A DNA stretch of 64,000 nt from Deltaproteobacteria bacterium (GCA_019306065.1 JAFDMF010000009.1:1-64000); one strand, 5' to 3'; positions 16,995 through 26,003 are shown, counted from the first letter of the stretch. Program-made: numbers and translations. Notes: generated from the letters alone by a model not told the origin.

Positions 16995-17412
16995 AGAAAA
17001 GCGGATATTTAATAAAAAGCTGGTTATCGCAGGCTTAATTATTTTCATAGGCGTTATTACTTTTCCGTTTTGGTTCAACCATGCAAAAGTAGTCGCGCCG
17101 CCTGAAGTTAAATTAACCGAGAAAGCAAAAGAGGCTAAAGAATGCGTTTTGCCGGATAAAGTAAAAATGCGCGGTAATCACATGCAGCTTCTTGACATGT
17201 GGAGAGATACGGTAGTTAGAGACGGCAATAGGAAGTATATCGGAACAAACGGAAAAGAGTATGAAATGAGCCTGTCCAATACATGTTTGGACTGTCATTC
17301 TAATAAAGCCGATTTTTGCGATAAATGTCATGAATATGCATCTGTGAATCCCTATTGCTGGGATTGTCATATTGATAATCCGAAGGAGACAAAAAATAAT
17401 GAAACGCAATAG
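16987..17412 (+). CDS. dsrJ: DsrJ, periplasmic triheme cytochrome c
   Basis: 141 aa. An N-terminal anchor helix (about residues 11-29) is followed by three heme motifs: CLDCH (100-104), CDKCH (111-115) and CWDCH (124-128). Cys53 in KECVLP, followed by MRGNHMQLLDMWRD, corresponds to the Cys that gives one DsrJ heme its unusual His/Cys ligation. The gene overlaps dsrK at its start, and dsrO begins 14 bases before its end, giving continuous translational coupling. Confidence 0.95.
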   Translation: MLKEKRIFNKKLVIAGLIIFIGVITFPFWFNHAKVVAPPEVKLTEKAKEAKECVLPDKVKMRGNHMQLLDMWRDTVVRDGNRKYIGTNGKEYEMSLSNTCLDCHSNKADFCDKCHEYASVNPYCWDCHIDNPKETKNNETQ

Positions 17413-18190
17413 AAGAGAATTTTTAAAACTGGCGGGTATAACTACCGCATCCGTTATAGGCGCTACAAGCGGCTTAACTATGGCGGAAGCGTCCGGTTCC
17501 GGCGAGGCAAAGCATAAGGCTATACTTGCAAAAAATCAAAAAGCGCTTACGGCTAAAAGATGGGGAATGGTTATAGATACTACAAAGCTACAAACCGCAT
17601 CAGATATAGAACCGATCATTTCCGCATGTCATAAAATTCATAATGTTCCTGAAATGACAAATAAAAACCATGAAATAAAATGGATATGGGAAGAGGAATT
17701 TAAGCATGTTTTTGCAGAGCAGGAGCATGAACTGGTAAATGAAAGACTTCGTCATCTTCCGTTTTTAGTTTTATGCAATCATTGTAAAAATCCGCCATGC
17801 GTCAGGGCTTGCCCTACAAATGCTACCTTCCAGACAAAAGAAGGAATTGTAATGATGGATTTTCATAGGTGCATAGGCTGCAGATTTTGTATGGCGGCAT
17901 GTCCTTACGGATCAAGAAGCTTTAATTTCCAAGACCCTCGTCCATTTATAAAGGAAACAAACAAAGAGTTTCCGACGCGTATGAAAGGGGTTGTGGAAAA
18001 ATGCAATTTATGCGCCGAAAGACTTGCGGTAGGCAAACTGCCGTTTTGCGTTGAAGCCTCCAACGGAGCTATAATATTCGGAGACCTTGACGATCCGCAG
18101 TCTGAGATAAGAGAAGTTTTAAATACAAACTATACAATTCGCAGAAAACCCGCTCTTGGAACGGGTCCTTCTATTTATTATATCGTATGA
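17399..18190 (+). CDS. dsrO: DsrO, periplasmic ferredoxin-like iron-sulfur subunit
   Basis: 263 aa from ATG 17399, which has AAGGAG 11 bases upstream; a longer frame from 17372 lacks such a site and would displace the export signal. The twin-arginine signal reads NRREFLKLAG. Four cluster motifs follow: CNHCKNPPCVRACP, CIGCRFCMAACPYG, CNLCAERLAVGKLPFC. The family is HmeA/NrfC-like. The protein is folded with its clusters in the cytoplasm and exported by Tat to pair with DsrP and DsrJ. Confidence 0.95.
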   Translation: MKRNRREFLKLAGITTASVIGATSGLTMAEASGSGEAKHKAILAKNQKALTAKRWGMVIDTTKLQTASDIEPIISACHKIHNVPEMTNKNHEIKWIWEEEFKHVFAEQEHELVNERLRHLPFLVLCNHCKNPPCVRACPTNATFQTKEGIVMMDFHRCIGCRFCMAACPYGSRSFNFQDPRPFIKETNKEFPTRMKGVVEKCNLCAERLAVGKLPFCVEASNGAIIFGDLDDPQSEIREVLNTNYTIRRKPALGTGPSIYYIV

Positions 18191-18197
18191 GGTGAAT

Positions 18198-19355
18198 ATG
18201 CTTGAATTGGCGTTAAAAGGAAGTAAAAAATTTTATGGCTGGCTTATCGCCCTGTTAGTTTTGGCAGGGATAGGATTTGCCTTTTATTTATGGCAGTTTA
18301 ATTTCGGGCTCGGCATAACAGGTATGAGCAGGGACGTATCTTGGGGGTTTTATATCGCCCAGTTTACCTTTTTGGTAGGAGTCGCGGCTGGCGGAGTTAT
18401 GGTTGTTCTGCCCTATTATCTGCATAATTATAAAGCGTTCGGAAAAATTACCATTTTGGGAGAATTTTTAGCGGTTGCATCCCTTACCATGTGTATGCTT
18501 TTTATTATAGTTGATTTGGGGCAGCCTGTGCGCATACTTAACGTATGGCTTCATCCAACTCCTAATTCCGTTCTTTTTTGGGATACTTTAGTGTTAAACG
18601 GCTACCTATTATTAAATATAATAGTAGGCTGGAAGGTTCTTGAAGCCGAAAGAAACGGAGTGCATTATAAAAGTTGGCTTAAACCGTTAATCTATATATC
18701 AATACCTTTTGCAGTCAGTATTCATACGGTTACCGCATTTTTATATTGCGGGCTTCCGGGCAGAGGCTTTTGGATGACTGCAATATTAGCTCCCCGATTT
18801 CTTGCGTCCGCTTTTGCGGCGGGTCCTGCTTTGTTAATACTTTTATGTCTTTTTGTCCGTAAAGCAACCAAGTTTGATCCGGGTAAAGAGCAGATACAAT
18901 CGCTTGCAAAGATAGTTGCTTATGCAATCTCTTTAAACCTATTCTTCTTTTTATGCGAAGTGTTCGTAGCTTTATACAGCGGCATACCGGAACATATAGA
19001 TCATATAAAATATCTATTTTACGGACTTCACGGACACGGCATACTCGTCCCATGGATGTGGTCTTCTATGGGTCTAATGGTTTTGGGAATAATCCTTTTG
19101 GTAAATCCGACTACAAGACGCAACGAAGGCGTTCTTGCCGCGGCATGCGTTGCGGTTTTTGCGGGAACATGGATAGATAAAGGGCTCGGAATGATCTCCG
19201 GCGGATTTATACCTTCGCCGTTACATCATGTAAATGAATATGCCCCTACATTTCCGGAAATTATGATTACTCTCGGCGTGTATGCAATAGGCGCCATAGT
19301 TTTGACAATACTGTTTAAAATAGTCGTATCCGTAAAGGAAGAGGTAAACGGTTAA
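18198..19355 (+). CDS. dsrP: DsrP, NrfD-family integral membrane subunit
   Basis: 385 aa from ATG 18198 (GAGGTG just before it). About ten membrane helices start with FYGWLIALLVLAGIGFAFYL. Conserved NrfD features are GITGMSRDVSWGFYIAQFTF and ILNVWLHPTPNSVLFWDTLVLNGYLL. It is predicted to exchange electrons between the quinone pool and DsrO. Last gene of the operon; a hairpin terminator follows at 19393. Confidence 0.95.
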   Translation: MLELALKGSKKFYGWLIALLVLAGIGFAFYLWQFNFGLGITGMSRDVSWGFYIAQFTFLVGVAAGGVMVVLPYYLHNYKAFGKITILGEFLAVASLTMCMLFIIVDLGQPVRILNVWLHPTPNSVLFWDTLVLNGYLLLNIIVGWKVLEAERNGVHYKSWLKPLIYISIPFAVSIHTVTAFLYCGLPGRGFWMTAILAPRFLASAFAAGPALLILLCLFVRKATKFDPGKEQIQSLAKIVAYAISLNLFFFLCEVFVALYSGIPEHIDHIKYLFYGLHGHGILVPWMWSSMGLMVLGIILLVNPTTRRNEGVLAAACVAVFAGTWIDKGLGMISGGFIPSPLHHVNEYAPTFPEIMITLGVYAIGAIVLTILFKIVVSVKEEVNG

Positions 19356-19392
19356 TCCCTGTTTTTTTATCATAAAAATTTTTAATTAATGC

Positions 19393-19427
19393 GGGCAAAT
19401 TCAATTGAGTTTGCCCCTATTTTTTTG
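19393..19427 (+). terminator. terminator of the dsrMKJOP operon
   Basis: Arms GGGCAAA (19393-19399) and TTTGCCC (19410-19416) enclose a 10-base loop and are followed by a run of seven T, 37 bases after the dsrP stop. Confidence 0.8.
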
Positions 19428-19444
19428 AACGGCGAGGCTTATTT

Positions 19445-19553
19445 ATGAATTATGAATATTTTATGCAAAAAGCATTGGGCGAAGAAAAAAAAATTCAATG
19501 CCGGAGAATTTACCATAGGCGGCGTTATCAATGATCAATATATTGTAAAATGA
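19445..19553 (+). pseudogene. tadA: frameshifted, truncated start of tadA (tRNA adenosine deaminase)
   Basis: ATG 19445 opens MNYEYFMQKALGEEKK. After a run of nine A the homologous frame continues one base out of register as KFNAGEFTIGGVINDQYIVK and stops at 19551. This matches the first about 35 residues of TadA (EYFM-AL-EA-K, GEFPIG-VI). The catalytic HAE and PCxxC motifs are absent: the gene ends where the convergent PIN-like gene begins. It is therefore a remnant left by an insertion or deletion, with an added A in the homopolymer. Confidence 0.6.
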
Positions 19554-20079
19554 AATTTTCAATAGTTTGGTTACCTTTTTTAAAATCGTTCAAATATACA
19601 ACATTCCCACCTTGTCGCTTGGCTTCAGATAATGGTCCTTCTTTAGCATCCAGCGTCAATACAACTGCACGACATGACCTAACTGCTATTGAAATATCTG
19701 CTTCGTTATTATAAAGTTTTGACTTTTTCTTTTTATTTCCTAAATAGCCGCGTAAAAGACTAGAAAATTTACTCTCTTCATCTGACATGAATCTACCTTG
19801 GTCAAAACCTCCAATTCTTTGCTCGGAATCAGGGAGACTATTGTTATTAAACCCAAAAATAGTATCAATTCTAATATTTGCAGCTTCTATTGTTTTGTAA
19901 ATAAATTCCTTTAGTCCTGATTTTGAAATAGGTATAGGGTCTATCTCAAAATCCAATTCTTTGGTAATAAAAAAATTATATTTTTGCTGTGAGAAATGGT
20001 CAGGCAACCAGATTTTATTTTCATAAAGAAAATTCCAGATATTACTGTCTAATAAAATGTTCATTTTAGTTTTTTCCAT
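19528..20079 (-). CDS. PIN-like domain protein, possible stand-alone toxin or nuclease
   Basis: 183 aa. It opens with ILLDSNIWNFLY, the first PIN acidic motif. A later NEADISIAVRSC and VVLTLDAKEGPLSEA give the other acidic positions and the strand order of a PIN-like fold. Longer than VapC (about 130 aa), with an insertion around residues 45-110. No antitoxin-like gene is adjacent. Start could also be ATG at Met6; neither has a strong ribosome binding site. It overlaps the tadA remnant, consistent with arrival by insertion at that locus. Confidence 0.6.
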   Translation of the reverse strand: MEKTKMNILLDSNIWNFLYENKIWLPDHFSQQKYNFFITKELDFEIDPIPISKSGLKEFIYKTIEAANIRIDTIFGFNNNSLPDSEQRIGGFDQGRFMSDEESKFSSLLRGYLGNKKKKSKLYNNEADISIAVRSCRAVVLTLDAKEGPLSEAKRQGGNVVYLNDFKKGNQTIENFILQYIDH

Positions 20080-20484
20080 ATTAATTGCTAATGTCGCAAA
20101 TCAGCCGCTGACGACATAAAGTCTGCCGGATTTGTCTTGTTATGCCCTAATTCTGCAAATATACGAGTTGCGAAATTGTAATTCCAAATTAATTGAACCG
20201 AACAATTAATTAATACAATTTGAACAAGATTACAAGATTACAAGATTAAAGGATGAACAGTATAAAAACAGGTTGATATTTCAATGATATTAAATTAAAA
20301 AATATAAAGATTATGAAAATAGAATATAACCATAAGAAATAATAAAGGGATTTCTCGCTTTGCTCGAAATGATAGGCTTTTTATTTCGGCGGGCATTCTG
20401 TAAAGCGTTTCGAGGATTAAAATTTTTATCTAATGCAGAGATCGGGCAAAATAGTCATTTTGGAACGGAAACCAATATAAATTT
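20080..20484. other. 405-bp gap with short tandem and interspersed repeats
   Basis: No supported gene. ACAAGATT is repeated three times in tandem at 20224-20247, and a REP-like copy lies at 20344-20376. The rest is AT-rich DNA holding the promoters of the divergent PIN-like and HD-domain genes. Confidence 0.6.
20344..20376 (+). repeat. REP-like interspersed repeat
   Basis: AAAGGGATTTCTCGCTTTGC followed by TCGAAATGATAGG. The following CTTTTTATTTCGGCGGGCAT resembles the interior of the larger 51293 and 53644 copies, so this looks like an internally shortened derivative. Confidence 0.75.
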
Positions 20485-21126
20485 ATGAATATTACTCAAC
20501 AGATAAAAGCGGAAGCTGAGTATTTTTTTAAAGAGGCAAAAAAGAGCCACGACTGGCAGCATACTTTAAGAGTTGTCGCAATGTGTAAAAAAATAGCAAA
20601 AACGGAACCGAATGCCGACGCTGAAATACTGATTTGCGCTGCATATCTTCATGATATAGGAAGAAAATATCAGGACGAATCCAAAGGGGCGGTCTGCCAT
20701 GCCGTAAAAAGCGTTCAACTTTCCGAACCTTTTATAAAACAGCTTCCTGTTGACGAAAACAGAAAAAATAATATACTCCACTGTATAAAATCTCATAGAT
20801 TCAGAGGAGAAAATATTCCTAATACATTAGAAGCAAAAATACTTTTTGACGCGGATAAATTAGATTCCATAGGAGCCGTAGGAGTAGCGCGGGCTTTTCT
20901 TTTTGCCGGAGAAATAGGGGCGTCGCTTCATAACGGCATAATAGATATTGATAAAACAGCCTCATATTCCAATGAAGATACAGGATATAGAGAATTTAAA
21001 ATAAAGCTTTCCAAAGTAAAAGATAAAATATTTACCAAAGAAGCCAGAAGAATAGCCGCAGAAAGAGACTCTTTTATGCATTTGTTTTTTGAGCGGTTTT
21101 TACTTGAATACGAAGGAAAAAAATAA
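20485..21126 (+). CDS. HD-domain metal-dependent phosphohydrolase
   Basis: 213 aa. HD-superfamily motifs are HDWQHTLRV (first His), AAYLHDIGRKY (HD pair) and LFDADKLDSIGAVGVARAF (final Asp). This is the YedJ/YpgQ-like uncharacterised hydrolase type that acts on nucleotides or phosphodiesters; the substrate is not known. It stands 3 bases before the IMP cyclohydrolase gene, which suggests cotranscription with purine genes. Confidence 0.85.
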   Translation: MNITQQIKAEAEYFFKEAKKSHDWQHTLRVVAMCKKIAKTEPNADAEILICAAYLHDIGRKYQDESKGAVCHAVKSVQLSEPFIKQLPVDENRKNNILHCIKSHRFRGENIPNTLEAKILFDADKLDSIGAVGVARAFLFAGEIGASLHNGIIDIDKTASYSNEDTGYREFKIKLSKVKDKIFTKEARRIAAERDSFMHLFFERFLLEYEGKK

Positions 21127-21129
21127 AAG

Positions 21130-21810
21130 ATGGCTCTTAATATAGTAACCGAGTGTGATGATTTTGTAGAAATACAAAATATACTTGTAAGCGTTTTTGA
21201 TAAAACCGGACTTGATGCCTTTATTCCGTCTTTAATTAAAATCAATCCGAATATTAAAATAGTTTCTACCGGCGGAACTTATAAAGCCATAGAAAAAATA
21301 ATCGGAAAAGATTCCGAAAAATATCTGATTAAAGCGTCCGATTATACAAAGCAGCCGGAAATGCAGGGCGGGCTTGTTAAAACCCTTGATTTTAAAATAT
21401 ATCTGGGGCTGCTTTCGGAAACCTATAATAAAGATCATATAAAAGATATAAAAAGAACGAATTCTTTAATTATAGATATGGCGGTATGCAATCTTTATCC
21501 TTTTGAGCAGGTAATATCAAAAAAAGATGCTACTGCGGAACTTGCGCGGACAAACATAGATATAGGCGGACCGTGTATGATAAGAGCCGCTGCAAAAAAT
21601 TATATAAGAGCTCTTTCCGTAACCGATCCTTTAGATTATAAAATTATAATTTCCGAGTTAATAAAAAACAACGGCAAAGTTTCTTTAAAATTAAGATTTC
21701 AATCTGCGGTAAAAGCCTTTAAGCATACGGCGGATTATGACAAAATAATTGCCGAATTTTTAAATTCCAAAGAATTTACGGAAGTCGAACAATGCTACTT
21801 GACGAAGTAA
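21130..21810 (+). CDS. purH: IMP cyclohydrolase, separate N-terminal half of PurH
   Basis: 226 aa, equivalent to the MGS-like cyclohydrolase domain of bifunctional PurH. Signatures are LVSVFDKTGL, KIVSTGGTYKAIE, PEMQGGLVKTL, IDMAVCNLYPFEQ and NIDIGGPCMIRAAAKN. It would close FAICAR to IMP, the last step of purine synthesis. Normal PurH is one chain of about 520 aa; here the transformylase half is a separate downstream gene 177 bases away with its own start and an N-terminal extension, so the split is not a simple frameshift. Confidence 0.85.
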   Translation: MALNIVTECDDFVEIQNILVSVFDKTGLDAFIPSLIKINPNIKIVSTGGTYKAIEKIIGKDSEKYLIKASDYTKQPEMQGGLVKTLDFKIYLGLLSETYNKDHIKDIKRTNSLIIDMAVCNLYPFEQVISKKDATAELARTNIDIGGPCMIRAAAKNYIRALSVTDPLDYKIIISELIKNNGKVSLKLRFQSAVKAFKHTADYDKIIAEFLNSKEFTEVEQCYLTK

Positions 21811-21844
21811 TTATATTGTTTGAACTGTGATTTGTCTGATTAAT

Positions 21845-21890
21845 GTGATAGACTATGACGAAGAATGAAATTTATAGAGACGTATCTATT
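21845..21890 (+). repeat. degraded copy of the GTAGAGAC palindrome element
   Basis: Shares the flank TGATAGACTATGA with the copy at 26004, then shows a shortened hairpin ATAGAGACGTATCTAT followed by seven T. It lies between the two purH halves. Confidence 0.5.
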
Positions 21891-21987
21891 TTTTTAATTA
21901 TAAACGGAGGGTACATCCGTTATTAACGATATTTAATCACAAAAAAAGATGATTATAAGCCGGAGTAATAACAAAGGAAAAAGCTAA

Positions 21988-23238
21988 ATGCCGGACGACA
22001 TAAAAAAGATGTATAAAAGTATAGCGGAGGAACATTTTCCGCAGCAGATGGAGATAAGTTTTGTAAATAACGGCAAAAAACAGACTTTATATTATGATAA
22101 GGTTACATGGACAATAGACGGAGTTTCAAAAGGGCTTCGTTACGGCGAAAATCCGGGGCAGCCCGCAGCGTTATATAAACCGGTTAATGGAAATCTTATA
22201 CTATCCGATACAAAGACAATTGCATTCGGCAAATATCTTGTTTCCGACGTCCAGCTGCTTCAAGCTGGCAAACATCCGGGCAAAACCAATCTTACGGATA
22301 CGGATAACGCGCTTAATATATTAAGATACCTTAATAATAAACCTTGCGCCGTAATAGTAAAACATAATAATCCGTGCGGAGTAGCCCAAGATGAAACTCT
22401 ATTTAAAGCTTATCAAAAAGCTTATATGGCAGATAGAATTGCCGCTTTCGGAGGCTGTATAGCGTTAAATCGACCGATTGATAAAATTACGGCGCGGCTT
22501 ATAGCCGAACAATATGCCGAGGTAATAGCGGCTCCGGACTTTGAAGAGGGAAGCTTTGAAATACTTGCTTCAAGAAAGAATTTAAGAATAATACAAATAG
22601 AAAACATAGCAAATCTGGAAAATTTTATAGGCAAGCCATACCTTGATTTTAAAAGCTTAATAGACGGCGGAATTATAGCTCAAATCCCGTTTACTCCGAA
22701 TATACGCTCGGTAGAAATGTTAAAATCTGCGGAAACCGAATATAACGGAAAAAGATATGCCATAAAAAGAGAGCCTACTGAAAAAGAGGCGGAGGATATG
22801 CTGTTCGGCTGGCTGGTAGAAGCCGGAATTACTTCAAATTCGGTAATATATGTAAAAGATCTTACAACCGTAGGAATTGGAACAGGAGAGCAAGACAGAG
22901 TGGGAGTTGCCGAAATAGCAAGAGACAAGGCATATAAAAAGCTTGCGGATAAATATTGCTATCAGACTTATAAAGTTTCATATAACGAATTGGAAGATTA
23001 TGATAAAAAAGAGGAGATAAAGAAACGGGTTGAGGTGGAAAAAGGAGGCTTAAAAAACGCGGTAATGGTAAGCGACGCTTTTTTTCCTTTTGTAGACGGA
23101 GTAAAAGTAGGAATAAAAGAGAAAATTTTATCGGTTATACAGCCGGGCGGAGCGGGAAATGACTGGCAAGTTATAGAAGAATGCAATAAAGCCGGCGTAA
23201 CTATGGTTTTTACGGGACAAAGAAGTTTTAAGCATTGA
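21988..23238 (+). CDS. AICAR transformylase, separate C-terminal half of PurH
   Basis: 416 aa. The AICARFT domain is recognisable by GLRYGENPGQPAALY, VIVKHNNPCG, RIAAFGGCIALNRPI and the C-terminal VTMVFTGQRSFKH. It formylates AICAR with 10-formyl-tetrahydrofolate to FAICAR. The first about 45 residues (PDDIKKMYKSIAEEHFPQQ, FVNNGKKQTLYY) are not part of the classical fused PurH linker and look like the domain's own N-terminus in the stand-alone family. It ends 4 bases before lptB. Confidence 0.88.
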   Translation: MPDDIKKMYKSIAEEHFPQQMEISFVNNGKKQTLYYDKVTWTIDGVSKGLRYGENPGQPAALYKPVNGNLILSDTKTIAFGKYLVSDVQLLQAGKHPGKTNLTDTDNALNILRYLNNKPCAVIVKHNNPCGVAQDETLFKAYQKAYMADRIAAFGGCIALNRPIDKITARLIAEQYAEVIAAPDFEEGSFEILASRKNLRIIQIENIANLENFIGKPYLDFKSLIDGGIIAQIPFTPNIRSVEMLKSAETEYNGKRYAIKREPTEKEAEDMLFGWLVEAGITSNSVIYVKDLTTVGIGTGEQDRVGVAEIARDKAYKKLADKYCYQTYKVSYNELEDYDKKEEIKKRVEVEKGGLKNAVMVSDAFFPFVDGVKVGIKEKILSVIQPGGAGNDWQVIEECNKAGVTMVFTGQRSFKH

Positions 23239-23242
23239 AAAA

Positions 23243-23965
23243 ATGTCAACATTAGTATTAGATAAACTGGTTAAAACCTATAATAAAAAAGCGGCGGTAG
23301 ATAATGTAAGCTTGTCGGTTAAAAAGGGTTCTGTAATAGGACTGCTGGGGCCAAACGGCGCAGGCAAAACCACTACTTTTTATATAGCCGTAGGGCTTAT
23401 AAAACCAGACAGCGGAAAAGTATTTTATCAGGGCGAAGATATTACAGATTATCCTATGTATATAAGAGCAAGAAAAGGGGTAGGGTATCTTCCGCAGGAG
23501 ACTTCCCTGTTCACAAAACTAACAGTTATGGAGAATCTACTGATAGTATTAGAAGCTTCGGATATGGCAACAGCAGAACAAAGAGAGATTGCCGGCGGAC
23601 TTTTGGAAGAGCTCGGCATAAAAGATCTTGCAGACAGAAATGCAGGGGTATTATCCGGGGGGGAAAAAAGGAGACTTGAAATAGCCAGAACTTTGGCGCT
23701 TTCTCCTTCCTTTATACTTCTTGACGAACCTTTTGCAGGGATCGATCCGCTTGCGGTTTCGGATATAAAAAATATAATAAAACATCTTGTAAAAAAGGAT
23801 ATAGGAGTTTTGGTATCGGATCATAACGTAAGAGAAACCCTTGAAGTTTGTGATAAAGCGTATATTATAAACGAAGGTAAAACTATTATATCGGGGCCGC
23901 CTCAAACTATTGTATCAAGCGAAATAGCGCGGGAAATATACTTGGGAGACAAATTCAGATTATAA
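23243..23965 (+). CDS. lptB: LptB, ATPase of the LPS export ABC transporter
   Basis: 240 aa. Walker A GLLGPNGAGKTTT (residues 34-46), Q-loop VGYLPQETSLF, signature LSGGEKRRLE, Walker B FILLDEPFAGIDP and switch SDHN. Sequence and context (directly before rpoN) identify LptB rather than a branched-chain amino-acid ATPase. It powers LptFGC extraction of lipopolysaccharide from the inner membrane; lptE is at 53827 in this window. The rpoN gene starts 3 bases after the stop. Confidence 0.93.
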   Translation: MSTLVLDKLVKTYNKKAAVDNVSLSVKKGSVIGLLGPNGAGKTTTFYIAVGLIKPDSGKVFYQGEDITDYPMYIRARKGVGYLPQETSLFTKLTVMENLLIVLEASDMATAEQREIAGGLLEELGIKDLADRNAGVLSGGEKRRLEIARTLALSPSFILLDEPFAGIDPLAVSDIKNIIKHLVKKDIGVLVSDHNVRETLEVCDKAYIINEGKTIISGPPQTIVSSEIAREIYLGDKFRL

Positions 23966-23967
23966 AC

Positions 23968-25401
23968 ATGGACTTAAATCTTAACATAAAATCGGAAATC
24001 GCATTAAAACAGCAGTTAATTTTAAGCAAACGGCTTCAACTCGCTCTTAAATTTTTACAAGTTCCCAGAATGGAATTGGAAACTCTTGTGCAAGAAGAGC
24101 TTGAGACAAATCCTATGCTTGAAGAGGATACCGAATTTTTAGAAGTAGATGCCGATAAAATTGAGAATGAAACAAAAGAGGTTACGATTGAAGAGAAGTT
24201 AAACGATGTTATTGATTGGAGCAATTATATATCCGAATTTAACACTCCGGGAAAAATAGATAACGCTCCTGAACAAAAAGCAAATTTTAAAATCGAAGAG
24301 ATGTATCTACCGAACAAAAAAACTTTATCCGAGCATCTTTATTGGCAGCTTGGAGTGTCATTATCTGCGGAAGATTCCGAAGGGCTGAACGTAGGAAAAA
24401 TAATAATTGGAAACCTTGATCAAAACGGATACCTTAAAATAGACATAAAACAGATTGCAGAATTTGCCGAATCGGATGAACAAAAAGCAACAAAGATACT
24501 TGCGCTTCTTCAAACCTTTGATCCGCACGGGGTCTGCGCAAAAGATCTGCAGGAAACTCTTTTGATACAGGCAAAAGCAATGGGTATATCGGATCCTATA
24601 GTAAGTCTTATAATAAAAAACCATATAAAAGAGCTTGAAAGAAAAAATTTTATAGTAATAAGCAAGAGTTTAAATCTGTCGATAAAATATGTTATATTGG
24701 CGGCAAACATTATAAAAAGCCTTGAACCGTATCCGGGTAGAACATTCGGAGATTCTTCGCCCGTTCAGTATATAATTCCAGATATATATGTTCGTAAAAT
24801 AGACGGCAAATTTGTACCTTTTTATAATGACGAAGGGCTTCCGAATCTGCGCTTAAACAATTTTTATAAAAATAAAACCTACGGTGATAAGGGAATAGAC
24901 GGCGAAACCGAAAACTACATCAAAAAAAAGAAGGAAGCCGCAATAGAAATTGCTCGGAGCATATATAAACGAAAAACTACTATATGCAAGGTTGCGCAAA
25001 GTATTATTAAATTTCAGAAAGATTTTTTTGAAAAAGGATACGATCTGTTAAAGCCGTTAAACCTAACAGATATAGCAGCTGATATAGGAATGCACAAATC
25101 AACTGTCAGCAGAACTATTTCTGGCAAGTATCTTCATTGTAATAACGGCATTTTTGAATTAAAATATTTTTTTACCAATCTTGTTAAAACTACGGGAGGC
25201 GCTTTAACAACCTCCACCTCTATTATGGAAAAAATAAAGAATATAATCAAGAAAGAGCCGACACAATCGCCTTATGACGATGGGAAACTTACGGAAATAT
25301 TAAATGATATGGGTATAAAGATTTCAAGAAGAACAGTTTCTAAATATCGTAACAAAATGAATATACTTCCCGCTTCCGCAAGAAAAGAATATAGCGGATA
25401 A
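23968..25401 (+). CDS. rpoN: RNA polymerase sigma-54 factor
   Basis: 477 aa. Region I is LKQQLILSKRLQLALKFLQV, the activator-interacting segment. The core-binding region follows, with PHGVCAKDLQETL. The helix-turn-helix is TDIAADIGMHKSTVSRTISGKYL. The C-terminal RpoN box is SRRTVSKYRNKMNI (about residues 453-466), which reads the -24 element. It is needed for transcription of genes controlled by enhancer-binding activators. Confidence 0.96.
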   Translation: MDLNLNIKSEIALKQQLILSKRLQLALKFLQVPRMELETLVQEELETNPMLEEDTEFLEVDADKIENETKEVTIEEKLNDVIDWSNYISEFNTPGKIDNAPEQKANFKIEEMYLPNKKTLSEHLYWQLGVSLSAEDSEGLNVGKIIIGNLDQNGYLKIDIKQIAEFAESDEQKATKILALLQTFDPHGVCAKDLQETLLIQAKAMGISDPIVSLIIKNHIKELERKNFIVISKSLNLSIKYVILAANIIKSLEPYPGRTFGDSSPVQYIIPDIYVRKIDGKFVPFYNDEGLPNLRLNNFYKNKTYGDKGIDGETENYIKKKKEAAIEIARSIYKRKTTICKVAQSIIKFQKDFFEKGYDLLKPLNLTDIAADIGMHKSTVSRTISGKYLHCNNGIFELKYFFTNLVKTTGGALTTSTSIMEKIKNIIKKEPTQSPYDDGKLTEILNDMGIKISRRTVSKYRNKMNILPASARKEYSG

Positions 25402-25432
25402 TTATTATAACTCTTAAAGAAAGGAGAGGATT

Positions 25433-25960
25433 ATGCAGCTATCTATAACATTTAAAAATATTGAAACATCGGAAAATATAAAAACCCATATTGCCGAAAA
25501 AATAGAAAAGTTGGATAAATTACTGGATAATCCGGGAGAAGCGGCAGCGGTTCTTTCGGTAGAAAAATTTCGCAATATAGCCGAAATCAGCATAACCGGA
25601 GACAGACTTGTATTAAATGCAAAAGAGGAGACAAGCGATATATACTCTTCAATAGATGCGGCTATAGATAAACTTGAAAAACAGATTAAAAAAAATAAAG
25701 AGAAAATAAGAACAAAAAGAATAAAAAACAAAGAAAAATGGTTATCTCAACCAGAAAACATAGTCAAACAGGATAAGTCGGAACAGGAGATAAAAGTTAA
25801 AAATATTGATTATAAGCCTATGTATCCGGAAGAAGCGGTTATGCAGTTTGATATCGAAGGGGGCAATTTTTTAGTATTTACGAATGCAAAAACAGGCAGA
25901 GTAAATGTTGTTTACCATCGCAATGACGGACATTACGGGCTGATTCAGCCTAAAATATAA
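25433..25960 (+). CDS. hpf: ribosome hibernation promoting factor, long form
   Basis: 175 aa. N-terminal S30AE domain opens MQLSITFKNIETSENIKTHI and ends about residue 100. A charged linker is followed by the C-terminal dimerisation domain (PMYPEEAVMQFDIEGGNFLV, GRVNVVYHRNDGHYGLIQP). The long form joins two ribosomes into a 100S dimer in stationary or starved cells. AAGGAGAGG stands just before the ATG. Position between rpoN and ptsN is the classical order. Confidence 0.93.
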   Translation: MQLSITFKNIETSENIKTHIAEKIEKLDKLLDNPGEAAAVLSVEKFRNIAEISITGDRLVLNAKEETSDIYSSIDAAIDKLEKQIKKNKEKIRTKRIKNKEKWLSQPENIVKQDKSEQEIKVKNIDYKPMYPEEAVMQFDIEGGNFLVFTNAKTGRVNVVYHRNDGHYGLIQPKI

Positions 25961-26003
25961 CCTCCGAGTTTCCCTTAAAAAAGGGAGAGAACACTGTAAG
26001 GAA

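Noticed and set aside
19528-19553. Overlapping functional genes tadA and PIN-like
   Set aside because: tadA is truncated and frameshifted, so the overlap is with a remnant and not with a working gene.
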